From positions 1 through 17,693 of the forward strand of contig CATXJC010000039.1 of the NCBI GenBank assembly GCA_958369755.1: a stretch of DNA of 17,693 bases, in the 5' to 3' direction. How positions within the stretch are numbered: position 1 is the stretch's first letter; every line of letters begins with the position of its first letter. The translations under genes were made by a program, and so were the position numbers. A model generated the notes under the pieces. That model was not told where the DNA came from. It searched no databases and saw only the letters and a program-made list of their open reading frames with translations. Positions 7,726 through 16,078 of the stretch are shown one piece after another. Source of the DNA: an uncultured Prevotella sp. (GTDB lineage: Bacteria > Bacteroidota > Bacteroidia > Bacteroidales > Bacteroidaceae).

Positions 7726-9210
7726 TTATTCAGGACGGCTATAGTTAGGAGCCTCACTAGTGATAGTGATATCATGTGGATGACTCTCCAACACACCTGC
7801 ATTTGTGATACGAGCGAACTTGGCATTGTGCAAGTTCTCGATGGTAGCAGCACCACAATATCCCATACCAGAACGCAAACCACCAATCAGCTGGTAGATG
7901 ACCTCCTGGACAGTTCCCTTGTAAGGCACACGACCAGCGATACCCTCTGGAACCAATTTCTTGGCATCCTTGGTATCACCCTGGAAGTAACGGTCCTTAG
8001 AACCATTCTTCTGCTCCATAGCCTCCAAAGAACCCATACCACGATAGCTCTTAAACTTACGGCCATTGAAGATAATGGTATCACCAGGACTCTCCTCAGT
8101 ACCAGCAACCAAAGAACCGATCATAACGCAGCTACCACCGGCAGCCAAAGCCTTCACAACATCACCTGAGTAACGAAGACCGCCATCAGCTATCAAAGGC
8201 ACACCAGTACCCTTAAGAGCAGAATATACATCATAAACAGCACTCAACTGTGGAACGCCAACACCGGCAACCACACGAGTAGTACAGATAGAACCAGGAC
8301 CGATACCTACCTTAACACCATCAGCGCCATTCTCTACCAAATACTTGGCAGCCTCACCAGTAGCCACATTACCTACCACAACATCTACCTGTGGGAAGGC
8401 AGCCTTAACTTGCTTGAGCTTCTCAACTACACCCTTAGAGTGACCATGAGCAGTATCGATAACGATAGCATCAGCACCAGCCTCAACCAAAGCCTTGGCA
8501 CGATCCAATGTATCTACAGTAACACCCACACCGGCAGCCACACGAAGACGTCCCTTGGCATCCTTGCAAGCCATAGGTTTGTCCTTAGCCTTTGTGATGT
8601 CCTTGTAAGTAATCAAACCTACCAGGTGATTCTCGTTGTCAACTACAGGGAGTTTCTCAATCTTATTCTCCTGCAGGATGGCAGCAGCAGCAACCAAGTC
8701 GGTCTGGATGTGAGTGGTAACCAAATTCTCGCTAGTCATTACCTCATCAATCTTCTTGTCCATGTGGCGCTCAAAACGAAGATCACGGTTGGTAACAATA
8801 CCTACAAGATGATTTTCATCATCTACCACAGGAATACCACCGATATGATAATCATGCATCATATCAAGAGCATCCTTCACTGTACTGCCACGACGGATGG
8901 TGACAGGGTCATAAATCATACCATTCTCAGCACGCTTCACAATAGCAACCTGACGAGCTTGCTCCTCAATGGTCATGTTCTTGTGAATTACACCGATACC
9001 ACCTTCACGAGCGATAGCTATCGCCATTGAAGCCTCGGTAACGGTGTCCATCGCTGCTGTAACGAATGGAACGTTCAACTCGATGTTACGAGAGAACTTG
9101 GTTTTCAACTCTACCTGTTTTGGTAGTACCTCTGAATAAGCAGGGATCAGAAGGACGTCGTCGTAAGTGAGACCGTCCATTACAATTTTATCTGCAACAA
9201 ATGATGACAT
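7726..9210 (-). CDS. guaB: Inosine-5'-monophosphate dehydrogenase
   Basis: A 494-aa protein, normal length. It oxidises IMP to XMP with NAD+, the committed step of GMP synthesis. The TIM-barrel start is clear (LTYDDVLLIPAYSEVLP, 14-30; AAMDTVTE, 52-59). Two CBS domains lie at about 98-152 and 160-210. The NAD/IMP core follows: DTAHGH (252-257), VKVGIGPGSICTTR (299-312) with catalytic Cys309, ADGGLRYSGD (341-350), the SYRGMGS flap region (388-394) and GRVPYKG (426-432). It is the first gene of the unit running into the PPIase, surA-like, OstA-like and mutL genes, and has its own promoter at 9239-9246. The pairing of a purine gene with envelope chaperones is positional and does not imply a shared pathway. 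Confidence 0.97.
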   Translation of the reverse strand: MSSFVADKIVMDGLTYDDVLLIPAYSEVLPKQVELKTKFSRNIELNVPFVTAAMDTVTEASMAIAIAREGGIGVIHKNMTIEEQARQVAIVKRAENGMIYDPVTIRRGSTVKDALDMMHDYHIGGIPVVDDENHLVGIVTNRDLRFERHMDKKIDEVMTSENLVTTHIQTDLVAAAAILQENKIEKLPVVDNENHLVGLITYKDITKAKDKPMACKDAKGRLRVAAGVGVTVDTLDRAKALVEAGADAIVIDTAHGHSKGVVEKLKQVKAAFPQVDVVVGNVATGEAAKYLVENGADGVKVGIGPGSICTTRVVAGVGVPQLSAVYDVYSALKGTGVPLIADGGLRYSGDVVKALAAGGSCVMIGSLVAGTEESPGDTIIFNGRKFKSYRGMGSLEAMEQKNGSKDRYFQGDTKDAKKLVPEGIAGRVPYKGTVQEVIYQLIGGLRSGMGYCGAATIENLHNAKFARITNAGVLESHPHDITITSEAPNYSRPE

Positions 9211-9224
9211 ATTGTAACCTTTAA

Positions 9225-9256
9225 AAATTTATTGCGTGCAAATTTAGCAATAATTT
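9225..9256. repeat. Imperfect inverted repeat around the guaB -7 box
   Basis: The arms AAATTTATTGC (9225-9235) and GCAATAATTT (9247-9256) are reverse complements with a single-base bulge. They flank an 11-bp centre holding the guaB -7 box. The inner ATTGC/GCAAT pairs are exact. A site here would overlap the predicted transcription start, so it could be a repressor operator, but the A/T-rich context makes chance quite possible. Confidence 0.35.
9239..9246 (-). promoter_or_regulatory. -7 box of the guaB operon promoter
   Basis: The minus strand reads TAAATTTG, a full match to TAnnTTTG, continued as TTTGCA as in most other promoters here. It sits 28 bp upstream of the guaB start codon. No TTTG is present at the -33 distance. 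This would drive the whole guaB-PPIase-surA-ostA-mutL unit. Confidence 0.7.
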
Positions 9257-9313
9257 CTCAGATAGAGTTCGCTTTTTACGAAAATCTTACCTTATTAATG
9301 CTATTTAACGTGA

Positions 9314-11494
9314 TTAGTTGGCTTGTTCGGACAAAAACTTGATTCTGACGAGTCGAATTTCGTCTTCATTGTAGTCTTCACCCAATTCATCTTGAGCCGC
9401 ATTCAAATCATCAGTATCGCTCTCCATGAAGTAATCGTAGATGTCATCTACATGGTCATCATCCACAACTTCCTCTATGAAATAATCGATATTGAGCTTG
9501 GTACCGCTGTAAACGATTGCCTCTATTTCGTCAAGCAATTCTGAGAAATCCAAACCTTTTGCTTCTGCCAAATCATCAAGATCTATCTGGCGGTCTATGC
9601 TCTGAATGATGCTTACCTTCAAGACTGATTTCTTGGCAACTGTCCTGACACGTAATTCCTCAGGACGCTCTATCAGATTCTCTTCACAATACTGATTGAT
9701 CAATTTACAGAACTCCTTACCATACCTCTTTGCCTTACCGGCTCCAACTCCCTGTATGTTCTGCAATTCCTGCATATCTACAGGATACATCGTTGCCATC
9801 TGTTCCAGAGAAATATCCTGGAAAATAACATAAGGCGGCAATTTATGCTTCTTTGCTACTGTCTTACGCAAGTCTTTCAACATGGAGAAAAGTGTCTGAT
9901 CCAAAGCACCTGTATTATGCTCGCTCAGAGGCGCTCCATCAAAATCATCAGAGAATTCCTTATCGGCAACGATCATGAATGATTCAGGATTCTTAATGAA
10001 ACGCTTACCCGCAGCTGTCAACTTCAAAAGGCCATAGTTCTCTACATCTTTCTTGAGATAACCGGCTATCAACGCCTGACGGATAACAGGATTCCAAACT
10101 TTAGAATCCATATCTTCTCCTGCTCCAAACTCCTCCAGTTCATCATGCTTGTGAGAAACGATATCATCAGTAGCACGTCCCTTTACAAAATCGATGATAT
10201 ATTCCTGACGGAAATTCTCCTTCACCGCAGCAACAGACTCCAAAACAACGAGCAGCGCATCCTTAGCCTCGAATTTTTCTGTAGGATGCAGGCAGTTGTC
10301 GCAGTTATGGCAGTTTTCTTCATGATATTCCTCACCAAAATAATGAAGCAACATTTTCCTGCGACAGACAGACGATTCTGCATAGGCAGCCGTTTCCTGC
10401 AACAACTGTCTGCCGATATCCTGTTCTGCTACAGGTTTGTTCTCCATAAACTTCTCCAATTTTCTGAGGTCTTTACGGGCATAGAAGGCGATACATATAC
10501 CCTCGCCTCCATCACGTCCGGCTCTACCCGTTTCCTGATAATAACCTTCCAAGCTCTTGGGTATATCATAATGAATAACAAAACGGACATCAGGTTTATC
10601 GATACCCATTCCGAAGGCGATAGTAGCAACAATGACATCAATACGCTCCATCAGAAAATCATCCTGGGTTTGAGAACGGGTAGCCGAATCAAGACCGGCA
10701 TGATAAGGAGCCGCTTTGATTTCATTGGCTTTCAATACCTCTGCCAATTCCTCTACTTTCTTACGGGAGAGACAATAGATAATACCACTCTTTCCTTTGT
10801 GTTGACGAATAAACATGATGATCTGACGATCGATATCCTTGTTCTTCGGGCGCACCTCATAATACAAGTTAGGGCGGTTAAAAGAACTCTTGAATTCTTT
10901 GGCATCCATGATGCCTAAGTTTTTCTTGATATCAGTACGTACCTTATCTGTTGCAGTAGCTGTAAGCGCTATCACAGGTGCAACACCTATTTCGTTAATA
11001 ATAGGGCGAATACGACGATACTCTGGTCTGAAATCGTGTCCCCACTCAGAGATACAGTGAGCCTCATCAATGGCATAGAACGAAATCTTTACTGTTTTAA
11101 GGAACTCAACATTATCTTCTTTCGTCAAAGATTCAGGTGCAACATACAGGAGTTTGGTCGTACCATTGAGAATATCATTCTTCACCTTCTCAATAGCCGA
11201 CTTATTCAATGATGAATTGAGATAATGAGCCACGCCATCACTTTCACTCAAACCATTAATAACATCTACCTGGTTCTTCATCAAAGCAATCAGAGGAGAA
11301 ATCACAATAGCTGTGCCCTCCATAATGAGCGAAGGCAACTGGTAACACAAACTCTTACCGCCACCTGTAGGCATCAATACAAAAGTATCATTGCCACTCA
11401 TCAAATTTCTGATGATTGCCTCTTGATCACCCTTAAACGAATCGAAGCCGAAATAATGCTTCAACTGTCCTGTAAGATTAACCTGTTCTGTCAT
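9314..11494 (-). CDS. recQ: ATP-dependent DNA helicase RecQ, with C-terminal extension
   Basis: A 726-aa protein from the ATG at 11494. An in-frame GTG at 11500 would add two residues; I prefer the ATG because AGGTGG lies just before it, though spacing is short. It is a 3'-5' superfamily 2 helicase for recombination and fork repair. Visible parts: FDSFKGDQ (motif 0), PTGGGKS (42-48, Walker A), DEAHCISEWGHDFRPEYR (from 143), QETGRAGRDG (320-329), the RecQ zinc site with Cys 377, 395, 398 and 401, a winged-helix region (about 405-500) and an HRDC domain (about 532-608). Some 110 acidic residues follow, ending in a possible extra helical domain, beyond the roughly 610 aa of E. coli RecQ. It is downstream of clpX by about 75 bp with no clear promoter of its own, so probably co-transcribed. 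Confidence 0.95.
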   Translation of the reverse strand: MTEQVNLTGQLKHYFGFDSFKGDQEAIIRNLMSGNDTFVLMPTGGGKSLCYQLPSLIMEGTAIVISPLIALMKNQVDVINGLSESDGVAHYLNSSLNKSAIEKVKNDILNGTTKLLYVAPESLTKEDNVEFLKTVKISFYAIDEAHCISEWGHDFRPEYRRIRPIINEIGVAPVIALTATATDKVRTDIKKNLGIMDAKEFKSSFNRPNLYYEVRPKNKDIDRQIIMFIRQHKGKSGIIYCLSRKKVEELAEVLKANEIKAAPYHAGLDSATRSQTQDDFLMERIDVIVATIAFGMGIDKPDVRFVIHYDIPKSLEGYYQETGRAGRDGGEGICIAFYARKDLRKLEKFMENKPVAEQDIGRQLLQETAAYAESSVCRRKMLLHYFGEEYHEENCHNCDNCLHPTEKFEAKDALLVVLESVAAVKENFRQEYIIDFVKGRATDDIVSHKHDELEEFGAGEDMDSKVWNPVIRQALIAGYLKKDVENYGLLKLTAAGKRFIKNPESFMIVADKEFSDDFDGAPLSEHNTGALDQTLFSMLKDLRKTVAKKHKLPPYVIFQDISLEQMATMYPVDMQELQNIQGVGAGKAKRYGKEFCKLINQYCEENLIERPEELRVRTVAKKSVLKVSIIQSIDRQIDLDDLAEAKGLDFSELLDEIEAIVYSGTKLNIDYFIEEVVDDDHVDDIYDYFMESDTDDLNAAQDELGEDYNEDEIRLVRIKFLSEQAN

Positions 11495-11548
11495 ATCCAC
11501 CTATTATTATATTATATATGTCTATATATACGATTAAATAGCAATCAA

Positions 11549-11565
11549 TTGGGCAAAATGCCCAA
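11549..11565. terminator. Hairpin between clpX and recQ, possible attenuating terminator
   Basis: A perfect 7-bp stem TTGGGCA/TGCCCAA with a 3-nt loop lies 6 bp after the clpX stop codon. On the minus strand it is followed by TTGATTGCTATTT, which is U-rich but not a clean T-tract. It may stop part of the clpP-clpX transcript before recQ or protect a processed 3' end. Confidence 0.4.
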
Positions 11566-11570
11566 CTGAT

Positions 11571-12800
11571 TTATGCAGTTTCCAACTGTCCGAGATGAGA
11601 TTTATCCAACTGTTTCTTGGTATAGTCCAGCGTAACAGCAAATGATTTAACCTTCTCTGATGGAATCTCAAACATAGCATCCATCATCACAGCCTCTACA
11701 ATTGAGCGAAGTCCACGAGCGCCCAGTTTATACTCTACCGCTTTGTCTACGATATAATCGAGAGCATCTTCATCAAACTTCAGTTTAATGCCATCCATCT
11801 CAAACAATTTCTGATATTGCTTGACAATAGAATTCTTAGGTTCAACCAAGATTTTGCGCAAAGCCTCCCTATCCAACGGATTGAGATAAGTAAGCACAGG
11901 CAAACGGCCGATAATTTCAGGTATCAAGCCAAAAGACTTCAAATCCTGTGGAAGGATATACTGCATCAAATCCTTCTTATCTATCTTAGCTACATTCTGA
12001 ACCGAATTATAGCCTACTACGTGCGTATTCATACGCTGAGCTATTTTACGCTCAATACCGTCAAAAGCACCACCACAGATAAACAGAATATTCTTGGTAT
12101 CTACATGGATATAATCCTGATCAGGATGCTTGCGTCCACCTTTAGGCGGAACATTAACCATGGTACCTTCCAAGAGTTTCAACAATCCCTGCTGTACACC
12201 TTCGCCACTCACATCACGCGTGATAGAAGGATTATCGCTCTTGCGGGCTATCTTATCAATCTCATCAATGAACACAATTCCCCTTTCTGCTGCAGCCACA
12301 TCATAATCAGCAACCTGCAACAGACGTGACAAGATGCTTTCAACGTCTTCACCCACATAACCTGCTTCAGTAAATACAGTGGCATCAACAATGGTGAAAG
12401 GAACATCCAACATCTTAGCTATTGTACGCGCCAACAAGGTTTTACCTGTACCGGTACTACCAACCATGATGATATTACTCTTTTCGATTTCTACACCATC
12501 TTCATCCTTTGGCTGCTGCAAACGCTTGTAGTGGTTATATACAGCGACAGCCAAATTGCGCTTAGCCTGATCCTGACCGATGATATATTCATCCAGGTAT
12601 TTTTTGATCTCTACAGGCTTTGGCACCTCTTTGAGAACAAACTTACCCTCCCCAGCTTTAGGAGCCAAGACCCCTGTAGACTGTATAATTTCATAAGCCT
12701 GCTTAGCACAATCTTCGCAAATGAAGCCATTGATACCCGTGATGAGTAATCTGACTTCATTTTCTGATCTTCCACAGAAGCTACATACTTTCTTTGGCAT
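11571..12800 (-). CDS. clpX: ClpX, ATP-dependent unfoldase subunit of ClpXP protease
   Basis: A 409-aa protein, normal length. An N-terminal C4 zinc domain (Cys 6, 9, 28 and 31) recruits substrates and adaptors. The AAA+ module has GSTGTGKT (114-121, Walker A), pore loop GYVG (147-150), VFIDEID (176-182, Walker B), FGLIPEIIGRLP (290-301) and sensor 2 GARGLRS (360-366). At the ClpP-docking loop, where E. coli has IGF, the sequence reads VGY (262-264), a conservative hydrophobic-Gly-aromatic change that should still dock. It unfolds tagged or regulatory proteins and threads them into ClpP. It lies 65 bp after clpP, the usual order, and no separate promoter was found in that gap. Confidence 0.97.
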   Translation of the reverse strand: MPKKVCSFCGRSENEVRLLITGINGFICEDCAKQAYEIIQSTGVLAPKAGEGKFVLKEVPKPVEIKKYLDEYIIGQDQAKRNLAVAVYNHYKRLQQPKDEDGVEIEKSNIIMVGSTGTGKTLLARTIAKMLDVPFTIVDATVFTEAGYVGEDVESILSRLLQVADYDVAAAERGIVFIDEIDKIARKSDNPSITRDVSGEGVQQGLLKLLEGTMVNVPPKGGRKHPDQDYIHVDTKNILFICGGAFDGIERKIAQRMNTHVVGYNSVQNVAKIDKKDLMQYILPQDLKSFGLIPEIIGRLPVLTYLNPLDREALRKILVEPKNSIVKQYQKLFEMDGIKLKFDEDALDYIVDKAVEYKLGARGLRSIVEAVMMDAMFEIPSEKVKSFAVTLDYTKKQLDKSHLGQLETA

Positions 12801-12865
12801 ATTATAATTATTATCTCTTCTTGCGCACCTTATTATATATACGCATATTTACTTAAAACAATTCG

Positions 12866-13528
12866 TTATTTACGAACCAACACATTATCTATCATTCCAT
12901 ATTCCTTGGCTTCTTCAGCTGTCATCCAATAGTTACGGTCGCTATCAGCATAAACCTTATCATAAGGAGTATGAGAATGGTCTGAAATGATAGTATACAA
13001 TTCCTTCTTCATCTTCAAGATTTCGCGAGCCTCAATCTCAATATCAGAAGCCTGACCCTGAACGCCTCCTAATGGCTGGTGAATCATGACACGGCTATGA
13101 GGCAAAGCAGAACGCTTACCCTCCTGACCAGAAACGAGCAGCACGGCAGCCATAGAAGCAGCCATACCTGTACAGATAGTAGCTACATCGCTAGAGATAA
13201 ACTGCATGGTATCATAAATACCCAAACCGGCAGTAACGCTACCACCAGGACTATTCAAATAGATAGAAATATCTTTGCCACTATCTACAGAATCAAGATA
13301 CAGCAATTGCGCCTGCAATGTATTTGCGGTGTAGTCATCAATCTGTGTACCCAGGAAGATGATACGGTCCATCATTAAGCGAGAGAATACATCCATCTGA
13401 GTAACGTTCAGCTGACGCTCCTCCAAGATGTAAGGGTTCATATACTGAGCCTGTGCCTTAATAACATCATCAAGCACCATACCATTCATACCAAGATGCT
13501 TGGTTGCATATTTTCTAAAATCGTTCAT
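12866..13528 (-). CDS. clpP: ClpP, serine protease subunit of ClpXP
   Basis: A 220-aa protein. The catalytic triad is Ser125 (GMAASMAA), His150 (VMIHQPLGG) and Asp195 (ADSDRNYW). YLNSPGGSV (90-98) is the conserved oxyanion and substrate strand. The N-terminus is about 25-30 residues longer than a typical mature ClpP and probably contains a processed propeptide; MNPYILEERQL (30-40) resembles the start of the mature enzyme after the axial loop. Fourteen subunits form the barrel that degrades proteins fed by ClpX. The gene has its own promoter at 13602-13609 inside an inverted repeat (13568-13630), lies downstream of tig and is followed by clpX. Confidence 0.97.
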   Translation of the reverse strand: MNDFRKYATKHLGMNGMVLDDVIKAQAQYMNPYILEERQLNVTQMDVFSRLMMDRIIFLGTQIDDYTANTLQAQLLYLDSVDSGKDISIYLNSPGGSVTAGLGIYDTMQFISSDVATICTGMAASMAAVLLVSGQEGKRSALPHSRVMIHQPLGGVQGQASDIEIEAREILKMKKELYTIISDHSHTPYDKVYADSDRNYWMTAEEAKEYGMIDNVLVRK

Positions 13529-13561
13529 ATCTATATAGTATTTTACGTCTTAAACCATACG

Positions 13562-13630
13562 AAAAAAGAGGTTATCGACCCTTATTTCTCGTTCGGTGGA
13601 ACAAAGATAATAAAAAAAGTCGATAACCTC
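13562..13630 (-). terminator. Long-loop terminator of tig that encloses the clpP promoter
   Basis: On the minus strand GAGGTTATCGAC (13630-13619) and its exact reverse complement GTCGATAACCTC (13579-13568) form a 12-bp stem around a 39-nt loop. TTTTTT (13567-13562) follows at once. Transcripts arriving from tig would carry both arms and the U-run, as in an intrinsic terminator. The clpP -7 box sits in the loop, so transcripts starting there carry only the second arm. The alternative is an operator with two half-sites. Confidence 0.65.
13602..13609 (-). promoter_or_regulatory. -7 box of the clpP promoter
   Basis: The minus strand reads TATCTTTG, a full TAnnTTTG match, about 74 bp upstream of the clpP start. 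The -33 region coincides with the first arm of the 12-bp inverted repeat and shows no TTTG. The neighbouring bases match the OmpA-family promoter at 13 of 14 positions. Confidence 0.7.
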
Positions 13631-13662
13631 GTATTTATTTGAAGTTTTTTTTCAAAAAAATG

Positions 13663-15021
13663 TTATTCCTGCATCATCTTGTTGAAATCTTCTACAGAAA
13701 TCTCCTTTTCGTTGAGTTTTACAGCTGTTTTCAGAGCTGCAGCCAACTTACGATCGATAGAGCGATCTACAAGTGCATCTGTAGCGTCACCCTTCTTGAG
13801 GATTTCCTTAGCATAGTTCTCAATGTACTCCTCAGGAATGTTGTTCATACCATACTGAGCGAACTGAGCACGAGCTGCCTCCTTAGCTGTCTCCATCAGG
13901 TCATTGTCATCAACCTTGATATTCTGAGCCTTGATAAGCTGCTCCTTGATAAGATGCCATGTCAACTCCTTGATGCTCTCAGCATAGTTCTTCTCTACGA
14001 ACTCCTCGCCCTTATCCTTGTTGTTAGCCAACATGATACGCTTCAAGAGTGCATCTGGGAACTGCAATTCACCTACCTTCTTCTCGCAGTGCTCACGAAC
14101 GTCGAGAATGAACTTATAATCAGAATCGTTAACGAGCTGTGCCTGCAAGCCCTCTGCAATCTTAGCACGGAAAGCAGCCTCGTCCTTCACGTCAGTATCC
14201 TCACCGAGAACCTGCTTAAAGAGCTCTTCGTTGATTTCATGCTTCTTGAAACGCTGGATTTCTGTAATCTGGAAGCTGAACTCTGACTCCAAGTCCTTAA
14301 CAGCTTCACGCTCAATCTTCAGGAGTGAAGAAACCTCAGTATCGTTCTCTGGATAAGCCTTCTTAGGGTTGAATGTGATTACATCACCGAGCTTAGCATC
14401 GTTGAAGAGATTCTTCTGCTCGTCAACCTTGATGTAGCTAGGCATCAGGATAGCACCCTCTACAGTGATACCACCTTCCTTGGTATTGCCATTTTCATCA
14501 AGCTCACGCAGGTCACCCTTCAAAAGGTCATTCTCCTCGTACTTCTCAGCCTTCTCATAGCTACCTGCACGCTGAGCGTACATATCAATCTGCTGATCGA
14601 GAATCTTATCATCAACTGTGATGTTATAATAATCAACCTTGTCGCGACCATTGAGAGTTACCTTGAACTCTGGAGCAACAGCGATATCAAACATAAATGT
14701 GAAAGAAGTACCATTCTCCAAGTCAGCTGGCTCCTGTTTCTCTGATGGGAGAGGCTCACCGAGCATCTGGATATTGTTGTCCTGTACATACTTGTAAATC
14801 TGCTGACCAACGAGCTTGTTGATAGCTTCCATTTTTACAGATGGACCGAACTGACGCTTAATCATACCCATAGGAGCCTGACCAGGACGGAAACCTGGAA
14901 CATTAGCCTTCTTACGATAATCTTTCAATGTCTTCTCGACATCATTCTTGTAATCTTCCTCTTCGACAACGAGGGTCAAAAGACCATTAATCTTGTCAGG
15001 ATTTTCAAATGAAATTTTCAT
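13663..15021 (-). CDS. tig: Trigger factor, ribosome-associated chaperone
   Basis: A 452-aa protein. The N-terminal ribosome-binding domain (about 1-120) carries PGFRPGQAP (42-50), matching the GFRxGxxP ribosome-docking signature. The middle region (about 155-255) is where the FKBP-type PPIase domain lies in E. coli. Here it keeps a recognisable fold pattern but few canonical FKBP residues, so isomerase activity is doubtful. The C-terminal helical arms (about 260-440) are Lys/Glu-rich, as in the family. It shields nascent chains at the ribosome exit. It is transcribed from its own promoter at 15098-15105, downstream of lptB, and leads into clpP-clpX, although the inverted repeat at 13562-13630 probably ends most of its transcripts. 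Confidence 0.93.
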   Translation of the reverse strand: MKISFENPDKINGLLTLVVEEEDYKNDVEKTLKDYRKKANVPGFRPGQAPMGMIKRQFGPSVKMEAINKLVGQQIYKYVQDNNIQMLGEPLPSEKQEPADLENGTSFTFMFDIAVAPEFKVTLNGRDKVDYYNITVDDKILDQQIDMYAQRAGSYEKAEKYEENDLLKGDLRELDENGNTKEGGITVEGAILMPSYIKVDEQKNLFNDAKLGDVITFNPKKAYPENDTEVSSLLKIEREAVKDLESEFSFQITEIQRFKKHEINEELFKQVLGEDTDVKDEAAFRAKIAEGLQAQLVNDSDYKFILDVREHCEKKVGELQFPDALLKRIMLANNKDKGEEFVEKNYAESIKELTWHLIKEQLIKAQNIKVDDNDLMETAKEAARAQFAQYGMNNIPEEYIENYAKEILKKGDATDALVDRSIDRKLAAALKTAVKLNEKEISVEDFNKMMQE

Positions 15022-15097
15022 CTTGATATTTGTTATTTTATTATTGTTAATATTTTCTTTAATTCTACAGTTTTCGTGTATAACCGCAATTGGCTTG

Positions 15098-15105
15098 CAA
15101 AATTA
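15098..15105 (-). promoter_or_regulatory. -7 box of the tig promoter
   Basis: The minus strand reads TAATTTTG, a full TAnnTTTG match followed by CAAGCC. It lies 76 bp upstream of the tig start codon, giving a leader of roughly 65-70 nt that is A-rich near the start and has no Shine-Dalgarno. No TTTG is seen at -33. Confidence 0.7.
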
Positions 15106-15153
15106 CACATTTTTAATGGATATACCTAATATATAAGAGAAAAAAATGATTTT

Positions 15154-15978
15154 TTAACCATCAGTCGCTGCTTCTTTGGCTCTTTTTTGCTCATCTATGA
15201 GCTGAAAGTCCTTCTTTCTGAGCACAAAACTGTTACTCAGATACTTTTCGCGCACAATCTTATTCTCTGCCAATTCCTCTGGTTTGCCCTGAAAAAGGAT
15301 CTTACCTTCGAACAGCAGATAGGCTCTGTCTGTAATGGTCAGAGTCTCCTGTACATTATGGTCGGTAATCAAAATACCGATATTGCGATACTTCAACTGC
15401 CATACAATATGCTGAATATCTTCTACCGCAATAGGGTCAACACCAGCAAATGGCTCATCGAGCATGATAAACTTTGGGTCAATAGCCAGGCAACGGGCAA
15501 TCTCTGTACGGCGGCGCTCACCTCCGGAAAGCTGGTCACCCTTATTCTTACGAACCTTATTGAGACGAAACTCGCTAATAAGACTCTCTAACTTCTGCAA
15601 CTGATAACTACGTGGTTTTCCTGTCATTTCCAAGACTGAAAGTATATTGTCCTCAACACTCATCTTGCGGAAAACACTGGCCTCCTGAGGCAGGTATCCG
15701 ATTCCCGCACGGGCACGTTTGTATACAGGAAAATCAGTAATTTCCTGATCTCCCAGAAAGACATGTCCCTCATTAGGCACAACAAGTCCAGTTGTCATAT
15801 AGAAAGAAGTTGTCTTACCAGCACCATTAGGTCCCAGTAATCCCACAATTTCTCCTTGCTTCACATTGATAGAAACTCCATTGGCAACCGTTCGTTTACC
15901 ATAGCGCTTCACCAATCCCTCTGTTCGCAAAACCAGAGAATTCTGATTTTGCTGTTCGTTATTGTTAATTTCGTCCAT
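15154..15978 (-). CDS. lptB: LptB, ATPase of the LPS export transporter
   Basis: A 274-aa ABC ATPase, about 30 residues longer than E. coli LptB. The extra length is an Asn/Gln-rich N-terminus and a charged C-terminus. It has Walker A GPNGAGKT (49-56), the Q-loop in YLPQEASVFRK (95-105, Gln98), signature LSGGERRRTEIAR (150-162), Walker B FIMLDEPFAGVDP (170-182) and the H-loop TDHNVQET (205-212, His207). PQEASVFRK and SGGERRRTEIAR are the LptB-type sequences. It powers extraction of LPS from the inner membrane with LptF/LptG and would feed the OstA/LptA-like protein encoded elsewhere in this window. It is transcribed away from mlaE, from the promoter at 15997-16004. No clear terminator follows it. 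Confidence 0.93.
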   Translation of the reverse strand: MDEINNNEQQNQNSLVLRTEGLVKRYGKRTVANGVSINVKQGEIVGLLGPNGAGKTTSFYMTTGLVVPNEGHVFLGDQEITDFPVYKRARAGIGYLPQEASVFRKMSVEDNILSVLEMTGKPRSYQLQKLESLISEFRLNKVRKNKGDQLSGGERRRTEIARCLAIDPKFIMLDEPFAGVDPIAVEDIQHIVWQLKYRNIGILITDHNVQETLTITDRAYLLFEGKILFQGKPEELAENKIVREKYLSNSFVLRKKDFQLIDEQKRAKEAATDG

Positions 15979-15990
15979 AATTAGCTAATT
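15979..15990. repeat. Perfect 12-bp palindrome between the lptB promoter and start codon
   Basis: AATTAGCTAATT is an exact palindrome that abuts the lptB ATG and begins close to the expected transcription start of the promoter at 15997-16004. The position would suit a repressor operator, or it could slightly occlude translation initiation. It is A/T-rich, so chance is not excluded. Confidence 0.35.
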
Positions 15991-15996
15991 TGGCTG

Positions 15997-16004
15997 CAAA
16001 AATA
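15997..16004 (-). promoter_or_regulatory. -7 box of the lptB promoter
   Basis: The minus strand reads TATTTTTG, a full TAnnTTTG match followed by CAGCC, 18 bp upstream of the start codon. It faces away from the mlaE promoter in the same 133-bp divergent region. No TTTG is found at -33. Confidence 0.65.
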
Positions 16005-16078
16005 CTAAAAATAAAGGAAATATCGCTTATAAAATCAAAAACTATTCATAATATTGCAGTTTTTTAGAGGATTTTGGT

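Noticed and set aside
11495..11500. GTG start two codons upstream for recQ
   Set aside because: The ATG at 11494 is the commoner start type and has AGGTGG just before it. The GTG has only an A/T run upstream. The difference is two residues, so it cannot be settled from sequence alone.
13568..13630. CIRCE or CtsR heat-shock operator at clpP
   Set aside because: The arms GAGGTTATCGAC/GTCGATAACCTC do not match the CIRCE half-site TTAGCACTC or the CtsR heptamer repeat.
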